A DNA stretch of 64,000 nt from Rhizobium etli 8C-3 (GTDB taxonomy: Bacteria > Pseudomonadota > Alphaproteobacteria > Rhizobiales > Rhizobiaceae): contig NZ_CP017244.1 in NCBI RefSeq assembly GCF_001908375.1, positions 806,001 through 870,000 on the forward strand, given 5' to 3'. The stretch's first letter is position 1. Every line of letters begins with the position of its first letter. A program made the position numbers and the translations under genes. Below, piece after piece: positions 1 through 7,797 of the stretch. The notes beneath the pieces are model-generated. The model was given only the letters and a program-made list of their open reading frames with translations. It did not search any database and was not told the DNA's origin.

Positions 1-356
1 TATCTGCCATAGATTTCGGGGGAGAGCGAAGGCAGGTAGCCTCGGGTAGGGAGAAACTCCAAAGGAGTCGAACTTGCAGCGGTCAGATCGGGACGCAGTT
101 CTGAAAGAACGACAACAGGAAATTCGCCATTGGCCCTGCAAGCCTCCACGGCAGCATCGAGAATCTCGCGGAGGTTGGCGGGCATCACGCCGAGGACAGA
201 AATAAGGCTCCTGGCTTTGGCTTCCTCGACCGGATCTTGCAGGACGTAAAGAAGGCTGTCCTCTTCATCGGCCGGATTGAGGGTCCGCGCACTTCGCTTG
301 CGCCTGCCGAACGGTAAAAACCCGCCAACTTTGTCTATGATCCAGCGCAAAGCCAT
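1..356 (-). CDS. Hypothetical protein, 3' part outside window
   Basis: An open frame starts with ATG at 356 and stays open to the left edge, so only the first 118 or so codons are visible and the C-terminus is missing. It begins MALRWIIDKVGGFLPFGRRK and has no signal peptide or membrane segment that I can see. The visible part is mixed hydrophilic and hydrophobic and ends near YLPSLSPEIYGR. I do not recognise a family. It follows the caspase-like gene by six bases on the same strand, so the two are almost certainly co-transcribed and probably functionally linked. A competing ATG at 360 opens a frame that stops early. Confidence is good that it is a gene and nil on function. Confidence 0.6.
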   Translation of the reverse strand, partial: MALRWIIDKVGGFLPFGRRKRSARTLNPADEEDSLLYVLQDPVEEAKARSLISVLGVMPANLREILDAAVEACRANGEFPVVVLSELRPDLTAASSTPLEFLPTRGYLPSLSPEIYGR

Positions 357-362
357 TCATCC

Positions 363-2504
363 TCAAAGCCCATTCTGCTGAACAAAAAGCTCGACTTCTT
401 CATCGATTTGCTTTCGCGTCGCAGCGTTCAGTTTTTCACCCACCGAAGACCTGGTCCGTTCTGCCTCATCGACCTTGAAACGAGTGGCGAGCGTTGCGCT
501 GAAATATGCCTTCTTTAAATCCGGCTTTCCACGACTAAAACTGCCCTCCGCGTAACCCTTGGCAAGTTCGAGATAGGCGTCTTCGAAGCCTCGGCGTGCT
601 GACAGTTCCAGCAGGGCAAATGCGCGATTGGCATCGCGAGAAACGTTGCCTTCGCCCTTCACGAGAAGGCGTGCTGCGTAGAAGGGCGCATACTGGTTAC
701 CCATTTCCGTCGCGCGGATCATCAGATCAAAGCCCCGCTTGACATCTTTCTTCACACCCAATCCGCTGACATAGGCACGGCCGAGATTGGTCATGGCGTC
801 GATCTGACCGGCATCGGCCGCCGCGGCATAAAGCCTCGTCGCCTCCACATCATCTTTCTTCACGCCGGTGCCGCGACGGAAGCTGTCGCCGAGTGCTGTG
901 ATCGCGTTCGACCAGCCGCTTGATGCTGCAAGTCTGTACCATAGGATCCCCTCTTCGGGATTTTGAGGCACGCCTTGACCGCGGATGTAGGCCGTTCCCA
1001 CATTTGTCCTTGCTCTGAGATTTCCGAGCGGTGCTGCCTTCATGTAGAAATCCAAGGCACGCTTGTAATCGACTTCGCGGCCGACACCGGCCCGGGCCAT
1101 GTAACCGAGATTGACGAATGCGGCGCTGTATTGCTGCTGGCTGGCGAGTTCATAGAAATGCTCCGCCCAGTCATAGCGTTTCGCTATTTCAAGGACGCGG
1201 GCCAACTGAAACTGCAGGCGTGGGTTGCTGGGATCTGCAGCGAGCGCATAACCGCAGGAGCGCAGTCCGTCGCGGACGTTAACCAGCCCGTTCGTAACAC
1301 CCGGTACCACGCGTTGAGGATCGTTGGGATCGGCTGCATACAGATCGCAATCCGTAACGATTGTCTTCATGCCGCTTTGTGTGTCGGGCATTTCGCGTGG
1401 CCAGACACGAAAAGTCTCGCTGACGGCGCGCTCGCCGGCCTGCTGAAAAACAAACTCCGCTCCAGCGGCTTCAGTAGCCTCATCGGACGGCGGCTCGGTG
1501 GAAATCGCGGTGGCGGCAAGTGCACCGCTGACAAACAGCCCGCGCTTCTGCAACTCAGCAACCTGGAGACTGCTGCGTTTGAGCGCTTCGACCGCAAGCT
1601 GGCTCTTCGGAAACACCTTTGCGAAACGTTCGAAATCAGTTGGATCCGCGCTGTCTTGAATGAAATACCACAGGACCTGGTCAATAGTCAGCGCGCCGTC
1701 GCCCCCCGGGACCTCGGGTGCTGGTTCGTCGGCGCCGCCCGGCTTCAGGACGAATTTGGTTTCGATCGAGCCTGTGATCCATGGTATTTGCGATCCGCTG
1801 GTGGCAAGGCGCACGTCTCCACGCACTGTTCTGAACGTGTCGTAGATGTCGAGGCCCGGCTGCTGAAGCGCATTGGCCAGCGCCAAAGAATAAGGGCTGT
1901 TCACTCCGGTACCGTCGTAAGCCACTTCGCCGGCGCCTGTGGCGAAGGCGATGAGGACCTGACCAGAGCCGGCCTCGATATTTGCCAAGCCCTGCTGCAG
2001 TCCCTTTTCCGAGGTCAGTGGGTTGTTGCGGCAGGCGTCCAAAATGATCAGCTTGACGCCGACCGGGTCGTCCTTGACGATGTCTATTAGGTCATTGAGA
2101 ACCATGGCGTCGTCGACCACTTCTTTGGCCGATCCGGTCCTTACATCGACGGGTAGCAGCAGGCTTCGCCCTTCGTATTGCAGCGCATGTCCCGCGTAGT
2201 AGAGGATAGCCAGATCAGCGCCGAGAAGATGCGTGCGGGTTGCATTTTCGAGGTCGCCGACAGCGGCCTTCTTGACGTCGTAGAAAAGCAGGACATCGAA
2301 ACCAAGCTCCGTGAGCGTCGCGGCAATCAGCTTGGAATCGTTTTTGGGGTTCGCCAGAGGCGCAAACTCGTATTCGCCATTCCCCACCACGATGGCGGCT
2401 CGCCGCTCCGCATGGGCCATGTGCGAGAATGCCGTTAAGAACAGCGCCAACAGCGGGATCAGGAAAATCCACTTCGGCCGAAAGCAGGAACTTCTTTGCA
2501 TCAT
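363..2504 (-). CDS. Secreted caspase-like (peptidase C14) protein with Sel1 repeats
   Basis: A 713-residue protein. A signal peptide occupies about residues 1-32 (cut after AHA). A caspase-like p20 domain follows (about 34-270), with the catalytic dyad visible as His106 in YYAGHA and Cys158 in LDACRNNP. A linker leads to a C-terminal array of five or six Sel1-type repeats (about 455-680; motifs such as G-x-G-V-x-x-D and A-A-x-x-G). Such metacaspase-like proteins are cysteine proteases or protein-binding derivatives; Sel1 arrays bind protein partners. Export suggests a periplasmic site. I chose ATG 2504 because it gives a clean signal peptide; upstream TTG 2576 adds 24 residues ahead of it. 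The gene is followed at once by a partial unknown gene and lies divergent to vgrG. A T6SS link is plausible from position but unproven. Confidence 0.82.
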   Translation of the reverse strand: MMQRSSCFRPKWIFLIPLLALFLTAFSHMAHAERRAAIVVGNGEYEFAPLANPKNDSKLIAATLTELGFDVLLFYDVKKAAVGDLENATRTHLLGADLAILYYAGHALQYEGRSLLLPVDVRTGSAKEVVDDAMVLNDLIDIVKDDPVGVKLIILDACRNNPLTSEKGLQQGLANIEAGSGQVLIAFATGAGEVAYDGTGVNSPYSLALANALQQPGLDIYDTFRTVRGDVRLATSGSQIPWITGSIETKFVLKPGGADEPAPEVPGGDGALTIDQVLWYFIQDSADPTDFERFAKVFPKSQLAVEALKRSSLQVAELQKRGLFVSGALAATAISTEPPSDEATEAAGAEFVFQQAGERAVSETFRVWPREMPDTQSGMKTIVTDCDLYAADPNDPQRVVPGVTNGLVNVRDGLRSCGYALAADPSNPRLQFQLARVLEIAKRYDWAEHFYELASQQQYSAAFVNLGYMARAGVGREVDYKRALDFYMKAAPLGNLRARTNVGTAYIRGQGVPQNPEEGILWYRLAASSGWSNAITALGDSFRRGTGVKKDDVEATRLYAAAADAGQIDAMTNLGRAYVSGLGVKKDVKRGFDLMIRATEMGNQYAPFYAARLLVKGEGNVSRDANRAFALLELSARRGFEDAYLELAKGYAEGSFSRGKPDLKKAYFSATLATRFKVDEAERTRSSVGEKLNAATRKQIDEEVELFVQQNGL

Positions 2505-2786
2505 GGCAGGTAAGCCCAGATTGTTGACTTCGTAGTCCTGACGAGAGGTAAGAATAATGCCTCCATAGTAATGCAATTTTCAGACCTTGGCATGGGGGTA
2601 AAGGATCAATGCCAGCGAAAGCCGCTCCCATGGCATCGCGAATTCAGGCTGACGCGTTTCCGGCCGGATTCTTTGCCCTGAGAGGATAAACCCGGTGCTG
2701 TTGCCATGCTGCTTTCGAGGTGGCGGGTCTTTATGATAGGTTCATGATCCAGGACTGCCGGCGTCACGAACAGGGGCACTCTCCGC

Positions 2787-5093
2787 ATGGCCGAAGAACG
2801 CAAGACAACCGTCCAGACGCCGCTTGGACCAGAGACGCTGACCTTCACGCACCTTGTCGGCCATGATGAGATCAGCAGGTGTTTTGCCTTCACCGTTGGG
2901 TTCGTCAGCCCCGACGCGGACGTCGATGCCCTGAGGCTTCTCGGAAAGCCAATTTCAGTTGAAGGCGAGGCAGGAGACCCCAAACGGTGGTTCAGCGGGC
3001 TCGTATCAGACTTTCGCCTGACCCGCATCGAAGAAGGATTTGCCTATTACGAGGCGGAGCTGCGGCCGTGGCTTTGGCTGCTGGGCAACACCACCGACTG
3101 CCGCATCTTCCAAAACATGAGTGTGGTGGAAATCGTCGAGGAAATATTCTCGAAATATAAGCCCGCCAAGTTCGAGAAGCGGCTGCAGGGTTCCTACGAG
3201 GCACGGGAATATTGCGTGCAGTATGACGAAACCGACCTGGATTTCGTGCAGCGGCTGCTTGAGCATGAAGGCATCATGTATTTCTTCGAGTATGGCGAGG
3301 GAGAGCACACCCTCATTCTTGCCGACGCCATGAACAAGCTGAAGCCCGCGCCGGGTTATGCGACGGTCAAGTTCCGCGCCGAAGGAGAACCGCTGCGCCG
3401 AGACCAGGAATATATCACGGAATGGGTGTCAACCAGTTCTGTTCACCCGGGTACCTATGCTCATACGGACTTCGACTTCACCAAGCCCGGCGCCGACCTG
3501 ATGGCGCAATCGGCGCAGCCCTTTGCTCACGCGGAATCACAGGGCGAGCACTACCGCCATCCCGGCGCCCATCTGACGGTTGGCCGCGGCGACGCAATTG
3601 CCGTAGTGCGTCGCGAGGAGCTTCAGGCAGCCCATCAACGCATCGCTGCCGCCGGCACTTTGCGCGGACTGGCTTCGGGCTGCACCTTCAAACTGGAAAA
3701 TTTCCCGCGCAAGGATCAGAACACGAACCATGTGGTCCTCAGCGCCGACTACCGCTTGTTCGATCCTGGCTACCGCCCCGCCGGTTTTGCGGGTGATGAA
3801 ACTTTCCGTGCGGCACTCCAGGTTGCTCCGACCTCCGTCACTTATCGGCCGGCGCGAACCACGCCCCGACCGATCATGCGGGGCCCGCAAACCGCGACGG
3901 TGGTGGGCCCTTCGGGTGAGGAAATCTTCACGGACAAATATGCGCGGGTGAAGATACAGTTTCACTGGGACCGCCTCGGTAAGAAGGACCAGAACAGTTC
4001 CTGCTTCGTGCGGGTCTCGCAAACCTGGGCTGGCGGGAGCTGGGGCTTTATCCAGATCCCCCGCATCGGCCAGGAGGTGATCGTCGATTTCCTCGAGGGA
4101 GATCCCGACCGGCCCATTATCACCGGCAGGGTCTATAACGGCAAGGAGATGCCTCCCTATGAGCTTCCGGGAAATGCCACCCAATCCGGATTGAAGACGA
4201 ATTCCTCGCCTGGCGGGGGCGGTTGGAACGAACTGCGTTTCGAGGACAAGGCAGGATCCGAAGAGGTCTATTTCCAGGCGCAGAAGGACCACAACCTGCT
4301 GATCAAGAACGACCGCAGCAAGCTCGTCCAACATGACCAGTCCGACCGCATCGACAACAACGCCAAGCATTCAGTCGGGGTGAACCTCGACGAGGATGTC
4401 GGCAACAACAAGACGACAAAGGTGGGCGTCGACCGCACAGTGAACATCGGCTCCAATGACACCGAGACGGTAGGCATCAACCGCTCTCTCACCGTCGGCG
4501 CTGACGAGACGATCGGTATCGGCGCAAATTCCACCGAGACGATTGGTTCCAACCACACCCAGACTGTCGGCATCGTCCAGACGGTCACCGTCGGCGCGGC
4601 GCGGATCGATACGGTCGGGGCCGCAGAGACCAGAACCGTCGGCGCGACACAGATGAACACCATCGGCGCGACGCGATCGGTCAGTGTCGGCATCAGCCAG
4701 AGCCATGACATCGGTAGATCCGACAGCTGGGAGATCGGCACTAATCAAAGCATCGAGATTGGCGGCGGACAGACGAGCGAGATCGGCAAGGGCCGCAGCG
4801 CCAAGATCGGCGAGGATGATGCGACCGAGATTGGAGGCGCCCGGATGGTGAAGGTCGCCAAAGGAAGCGCAGTCGAGGTCGGAGAGGATGGGCTGATCAA
4901 GATCGGAAAGGATCTGCTGATCGAAGCCGGCGACTCGGTGGTCATCAAGTGCGGCTCGGCGGCCATTGCAATGAAAAAGGACGGCACGATCTCGATCGAA
5001 GGCAAGGATATTTCGGTCAAGGCCACGGGCAAGTTCAACGGCAAGGCGTCCGGTGAGGTCGTTTGGAAGGGCAGCAAGATCAGTCATAATTGA
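2787..5093 (+). CDS. vgrG: T6SS spike protein VgrG/TssI with long C-terminal beta-helix
   Basis: 768 residues with the standard VgrG order. The gp27-like base (about 1-370) includes the ETDLDFVQRLLEHEGIMYFF segment. The gp5-like OB fold (about 375-480) contains TDKYARVKIQFHWDRLGK and SCFVRVSQTWAGGSWGF. A long repetitive beta-helix follows (about 520-710), and the protein ends in a short KDGTISIEGKDISV cap. VgrG trimers tip the Hcp tube and carry PAAR or PAAR-like effectors. No extra enzymatic domain follows the helix, so cargo is probably bound non-covalently. The gene heads a plus-strand unit with a DUF6484 protein 11 bp later and a TIGR02270-type protein. The 282 bp between the caspase gene start and vgrG hold no other convincing gene and should contain both promoters. 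Confidence 0.97.
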   Translation: MAEERKTTVQTPLGPETLTFTHLVGHDEISRCFAFTVGFVSPDADVDALRLLGKPISVEGEAGDPKRWFSGLVSDFRLTRIEEGFAYYEAELRPWLWLLGNTTDCRIFQNMSVVEIVEEIFSKYKPAKFEKRLQGSYEAREYCVQYDETDLDFVQRLLEHEGIMYFFEYGEGEHTLILADAMNKLKPAPGYATVKFRAEGEPLRRDQEYITEWVSTSSVHPGTYAHTDFDFTKPGADLMAQSAQPFAHAESQGEHYRHPGAHLTVGRGDAIAVVRREELQAAHQRIAAAGTLRGLASGCTFKLENFPRKDQNTNHVVLSADYRLFDPGYRPAGFAGDETFRAALQVAPTSVTYRPARTTPRPIMRGPQTATVVGPSGEEIFTDKYARVKIQFHWDRLGKKDQNSSCFVRVSQTWAGGSWGFIQIPRIGQEVIVDFLEGDPDRPIITGRVYNGKEMPPYELPGNATQSGLKTNSSPGGGGWNELRFEDKAGSEEVYFQAQKDHNLLIKNDRSKLVQHDQSDRIDNNAKHSVGVNLDEDVGNNKTTKVGVDRTVNIGSNDTETVGINRSLTVGADETIGIGANSTETIGSNHTQTVGIVQTVTVGAARIDTVGAAETRTVGATQMNTIGATRSVSVGISQSHDIGRSDSWEIGTNQSIEIGGGQTSEIGKGRSAKIGEDDATEIGGARMVKVAKGSAVEVGEDGLIKIGKDLLIEAGDSVVIKCGSAAIAMKKDGTISIEGKDISVKATGKFNGKASGEVVWKGSKISHN
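4381..4893 (+). repeat. Degenerate tandem repeat encoding VgrG beta-helix
   Basis: Within vgrG the coding sequence repeats in steps of about eight codons, each with a V-G or I-G pair (for example TETVGINR, TETIGSNH, TVTVGAAR). About twenty units are visible. The repetition is protein-driven with drifted third positions, as expected of the gp5-like triple-stranded helix, and not a DNA satellite or CRISPR. Confidence 0.7.
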
Positions 5094-5104
5094 GGGGTTT
5101 TCAG

Positions 5105-5530
5105 ATGTTCGACACACGGGAACGTATCGAAGGAGTGGTGATCGGCGTGTTGCTGGGCTTCGACGCAGGTGTGCCACTGGTGGTCTTCCCCGGCAACCCC
5201 CGGGACATTGCATTGCCGGCACGAAGCTTGTGCGACCTCACATCGGCAATGATCGGTGCCGAGGTCGCGCTGCTCTTCGAGGGTGGAGACGCGACGCGAC
5301 CGCTGATCGTCGGCCGCATCGTGGAGCCGGTGCGCAAGTCTTCGACGCCAAATGTCGTTCGTGATGGAGAGCGCGTGCGGATCACGGGCGAGGAGCGCAT
5401 CGAGCTTCGTTGCGGCAAGGCGACAATCATCATGGAAAAGGACGGCCATATCACGATCCGCGGCACCTATGTGACAAGCCACGCCAGCGCCGCAAACCGC
5501 ATTCGTGGCGGCTCAGTGAACCTCAACTGA
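5105..5530 (+). CDS. DUF6484 domain protein, VgrG-linked
   Basis: 141 residues, cytoplasmic, without signal or membrane segment. The N-terminal half (ERIEGVVIGVLLGFDAGVPLVVFPGN, then ALLFEGGDATRPLIVGRI) is the small beta domain seen in DUF6484 proteins encoded beside vgrG. The C-terminal part carries a CGKATIIMEKDGHITIRG stretch that closely resembles the CGSAAIAMKKDGTISIEG cap at the end of the preceding VgrG. I start at ATG 5105, eleven bases after vgrG; TTG 5090 overlaps the vgrG stop and lacks its own ribosome site. The stop overlaps the next start (TGATG). Function is unknown. Position and the shared cap motif suggest a role in assembling or loading the spike (inference). Confidence 0.8.
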   Translation: MFDTRERIEGVVIGVLLGFDAGVPLVVFPGNPRDIALPARSLCDLTSAMIGAEVALLFEGGDATRPLIVGRIVEPVRKSSTPNVVRDGERVRITGEERIELRCGKATIIMEKDGHITIRGTYVTSHASAANRIRGGSVNLN

Positions 5531-5877
5531 TGCCTGCTGCGCCTGTTCTACGCGAAATCGTCCGACAGCATGCCGAGATGGCGGCATTCCTGTGGACTGT
5601 CTACGATTACCACCTGCTTCATCCGGACGAGAACCCCGACATGGACGAGGAGCGGCTTGCACGCCTCGTCGAGCGGCTTGAGGCGCATCTTGACGGGCTC
5701 AGAGTAGCGGGGCAGGCGGGGCTGGAAATTGCAAACGCGCGGTACGCCGAGTTTCCGGAGGCTGGGGAACTCTTCGTGTTGAGGGTGCTGTCTGGGCCGT
5801 CGGATTTGCGGGTACGCGATCTCGATCTCGGCAAGGTCAGAAATTATTTGAGAACGACTCTTGAGAAGCGGGGATGA
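5530..5877 (+). CDS. Short TIGR02270-type protein (N-terminal region only)
   Basis: 115 residues. The segment IVRQHAEMAAFLWTVYDYH, then LVERLEAHLDGLRVAGQAGLEIA, matches what I know of the N-terminus of TIGR02270 proteins, which elsewhere continue for about 400 residues with HEAT-like repeats. Here the frame stops soon after GELFVLRVLSG, and no continuation in another frame is visible before the convergent neighbour 30 bp away. From memory, short N-terminal-only versions are known in rhizobia, so this may be a genuine short form and not a fresh truncation. It is coupled to the DUF6484 gene by a one-base overlap. Its role is unknown, but TIGR02270 genes recur beside vgrG and effector genes, which suggests delivery or effector handling. 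Confidence 0.7.
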   Translation: MPAAPVLREIVRQHAEMAAFLWTVYDYHLLHPDENPDMDEERLARLVERLEAHLDGLRVAGQAGLEIANARYAEFPEAGELFVLRVLSGPSDLRVRDLDLGKVRNYLRTTLEKRG

Positions 5878-5908
5878 ACTGGAGGTTGGACGCCGCCAGG
5901 TCCGCTGC

Positions 5909-6844
5909 TCAGATGAATTCACGAGTCATGTCTATCCGGCGAACGAAGAGGTTTCCGTCATAGCCGAATTCGATCCCCGACCATTCCGTTCCGTTAAAGG
6001 TAAAAACTTCTTTCCAGCCCACGGCCACAAGATAAGCGTCGGTCGCTTGCATTGCATAGACGAAGCCGAGTGATCTGAACGGCACGAGTTCCATCCCCTT
6101 CTGGATGTATAGGCCGTACTCATCATCGCCCCAGTACCGATTGCCGGCAAACTCGCATATCGAGCATATCTGTGTCCCCGGTGCGACAATTTCGGTGAGT
6201 TCCTCATTCGCATAGCGAGCACAGAATCCGTTCTCGCAGCCGAGATACACATCTGAGCTAAGCGCGACTTGCAAGGCCGAGATGCTATGGTTGAACCCCA
6301 GAGGAATTGAGCGCCAGCGAGAGCCATCCAGGCGCAGCAGAGTCCCATGATCGCCGCCTACGTGGATCAGGTCGGGGGCCGGACCGTGCATAGCACGCAG
6401 GAAAGCCGAGGTCCCTGTGTCGATCGGTACCCAATCGGTACCCTGTGCGAAGCAGACGGTACCTTCGTCGCCATAGAGATACGCAGTCTTTTCGTCCAGA
6501 TTCCAAAGTTTGTTCGTGAATGCCTCTGGTCCTTCCCCGATTGCAATGGTGCCGTCGTGAATGTGATGGGTGGTACCTCCGACCTGCAAGGCGATATGCT
6601 CGCGCGCCGATAAGCTGACATGCGAGAGAATGAGGTCATCGATGTCCAGAAGCACTTCCTGACGGATCTGGTTGTCGAGCGACATCCGCAGCAGGAACGA
6701 CCGTCCCGCCTCATTATTCTTGTCGCTCAGCTGAACAGACGCTGAGAAAAGATTTCTCCCGAGGTGAAACGCGTTTATTGCCTCGATATCGATCTCGTCA
6801 AGCGGATAGTCGTCGAGACGCAATTCTGGATCGTCCGTCATCAC
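5909..6844 (-). CDS. Putative immunity protein, beta-propeller-like
   Basis: 311 residues with no signal peptide and no membrane segment, so cytoplasmic. I do not recognise a named family. The middle and C-terminal parts contain recurring short strands with W, G and D (KLWNLDEKTAYLYGDEG, LIHVGGDHGTLLRLDG, VYLGCENGFCARY, RYWGDDEYGLYIQKG, YLVAVGWKEVFTFNG), the pattern of a beta-propeller of about 40-residue blades. It is the last gene of the long T6SS operon and its ATG overlaps the stop of the DUF4150 effector (ATGA), the usual layout of an effector-immunity pair. Immunity is therefore inferred from position, with no homology seen. The cytoplasmic location fits an intracellular toxin such as a nuclease. 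Confidence 0.72.
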   Translation of the reverse strand: MMTDDPELRLDDYPLDEIDIEAINAFHLGRNLFSASVQLSDKNNEAGRSFLLRMSLDNQIRQEVLLDIDDLILSHVSLSAREHIALQVGGTTHHIHDGTIAIGEGPEAFTNKLWNLDEKTAYLYGDEGTVCFAQGTDWVPIDTGTSAFLRAMHGPAPDLIHVGGDHGTLLRLDGSRWRSIPLGFNHSISALQVALSSDVYLGCENGFCARYANEELTEIVAPGTQICSICEFAGNRYWGDDEYGLYIQKGMELVPFRSLGFVYAMQATDAYLVAVGWKEVFTFNGTEWSGIEFGYDGNLFVRRIDMTREFI

Positions 6845-7797
6845 CTACCTACCGTCATTGCATTCAGCTCGGTCTGCGTCTTCTTCGGTCGGACAACATC
6901 CTGGAGATAGTTTATCATCACGAGCCGAAGGCATTCAAGCATGTCATCAGCGTCCTTCTGCGGCGCATTCTTGATTGCGGGCTCATTCTTCGCCACGGCG
7001 GCAATGGATTTTTCCATTGCATTCTTGAGCGAAGGCTTCCTGCGTCTCTTTTTTTCCTTTCGGAAGAAGGCGGCTTCCTGGTTGGTCTTCAAGTTGTGGG
7101 GCGTACCCTTCTTGCTGCCGTCGCCGCGCTGAAAGCCTCCCCCTTTCTTGTGCTTTCGGGAGCGCATGCAGATGCACGGGGCGGTCTGGTTGTCGTACTC
7201 TTTCCATCGCGTAAAGGACTTGTTTTGCTTACGGCTGCTCTGGAAGCACCCGACGCGAACGAAGTGTTCGGATTCGTGTCCCGGAGGGCAACTTGCCTTC
7301 GAGTGCTGATGGAGCCGGATCTGGTATTTGTTGAGCAGAGTTTCGCAGTCCTGGCCGCCGGCGGTCAGCCCCGCCATGTGTGGCCAAGTGACCGTGTTCG
7401 GGCCTGGCGAAGAATGATTGTTGGTTGCGAGGTCGGTGAAGCGGATAACAGGCTCGCCGTCGAACTTGACGTCGTTTGACCAGCTGTTGAAGTATTCTTT
7501 TCCGGTGTTGTTCGAGGTAATGATGCCTTTCTTGGCGGCGCAGCCTGCCTCGGTCCCGGATGTTCTCGATAGATCGGACTTGTTCTTGATGTTGACGGTC
7601 TGGCCACCGATCTTGACCGTACCCGTGCCCTTTTCGGTGTCACTGGCAAAGCCGAAGCTTGGATAGGGTATTGGAACGCCCGGCGGCGTTGCCGGGTTCT
7701 CGGGTGGGGTAAAGCAGGTATCCGGGAAAACCGCGATGGTTCTGGCATTCACTGCCTTGCCCGAAATTTCAAGCCCGTTTGCGAACACGTTCGACAT
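6841..7797 (-). CDS. T6SS effector: PAAR-like DUF4150 with C-terminal toxin domain
   Basis: 318 residues. Residues 1 to about 140 form a PAAR-like DUF4150 domain (MSNVFANGLEISGKAVNART, later RFTDLATNNHSSPGPNT) that would sit on the VgrG tip. The remaining 180 residues are basic and carry GHESEHF (173-179), cysteines at 170, 184, 208 and 210 and GTPH (231-234). This recalls the GHH branch of the HNH/EndoVII-like nucleases used by polymorphic toxins, but I cannot confirm it. I start at ATG 7797, which overlaps the preceding stop (TGATG); the longer open frame to 8235 lies inside the neighbour gene. The upstream DUF2169 gene is the expected adaptor and the downstream gene the expected immunity protein. 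The strongly basic tract near 245-255 fits nucleic-acid binding. Confidence 0.85.
   Translation of the reverse strand: MSNVFANGLEISGKAVNARTIAVFPDTCFTPPENPATPPGVPIPYPSFGFASDTEKGTGTVKIGGQTVNIKNKSDLSRTSGTEAGCAAKKGIITSNNTGKEYFNSWSNDVKFDGEPVIRFTDLATNNHSSPGPNTVTWPHMAGLTAGGQDCETLLNKYQIRLHQHSKASCPPGHESEHFVRVGCFQSSRKQNKSFTRWKEYDNQTAPCICMRSRKHKKGGGFQRGDGSKKGTPHNLKTNQEAAFFRKEKKRRRKPSLKNAMEKSIAAVAKNEPAIKNAPQKDADDMLECLRLVMINYLQDVVRPKKTQTELNAMTVGR

Noticed and set aside
963..2090. Long open frame (375 codons) on the plus strand
   Set aside because: Antisense to the caspase/Sel1 gene, without recognisable domain; high-GC shadow frame.
4381..4893. CRISPR-like or satellite repeat
   Set aside because: Repeats are contiguous, without spacers, and follow the amino-acid pattern of the VgrG helix.
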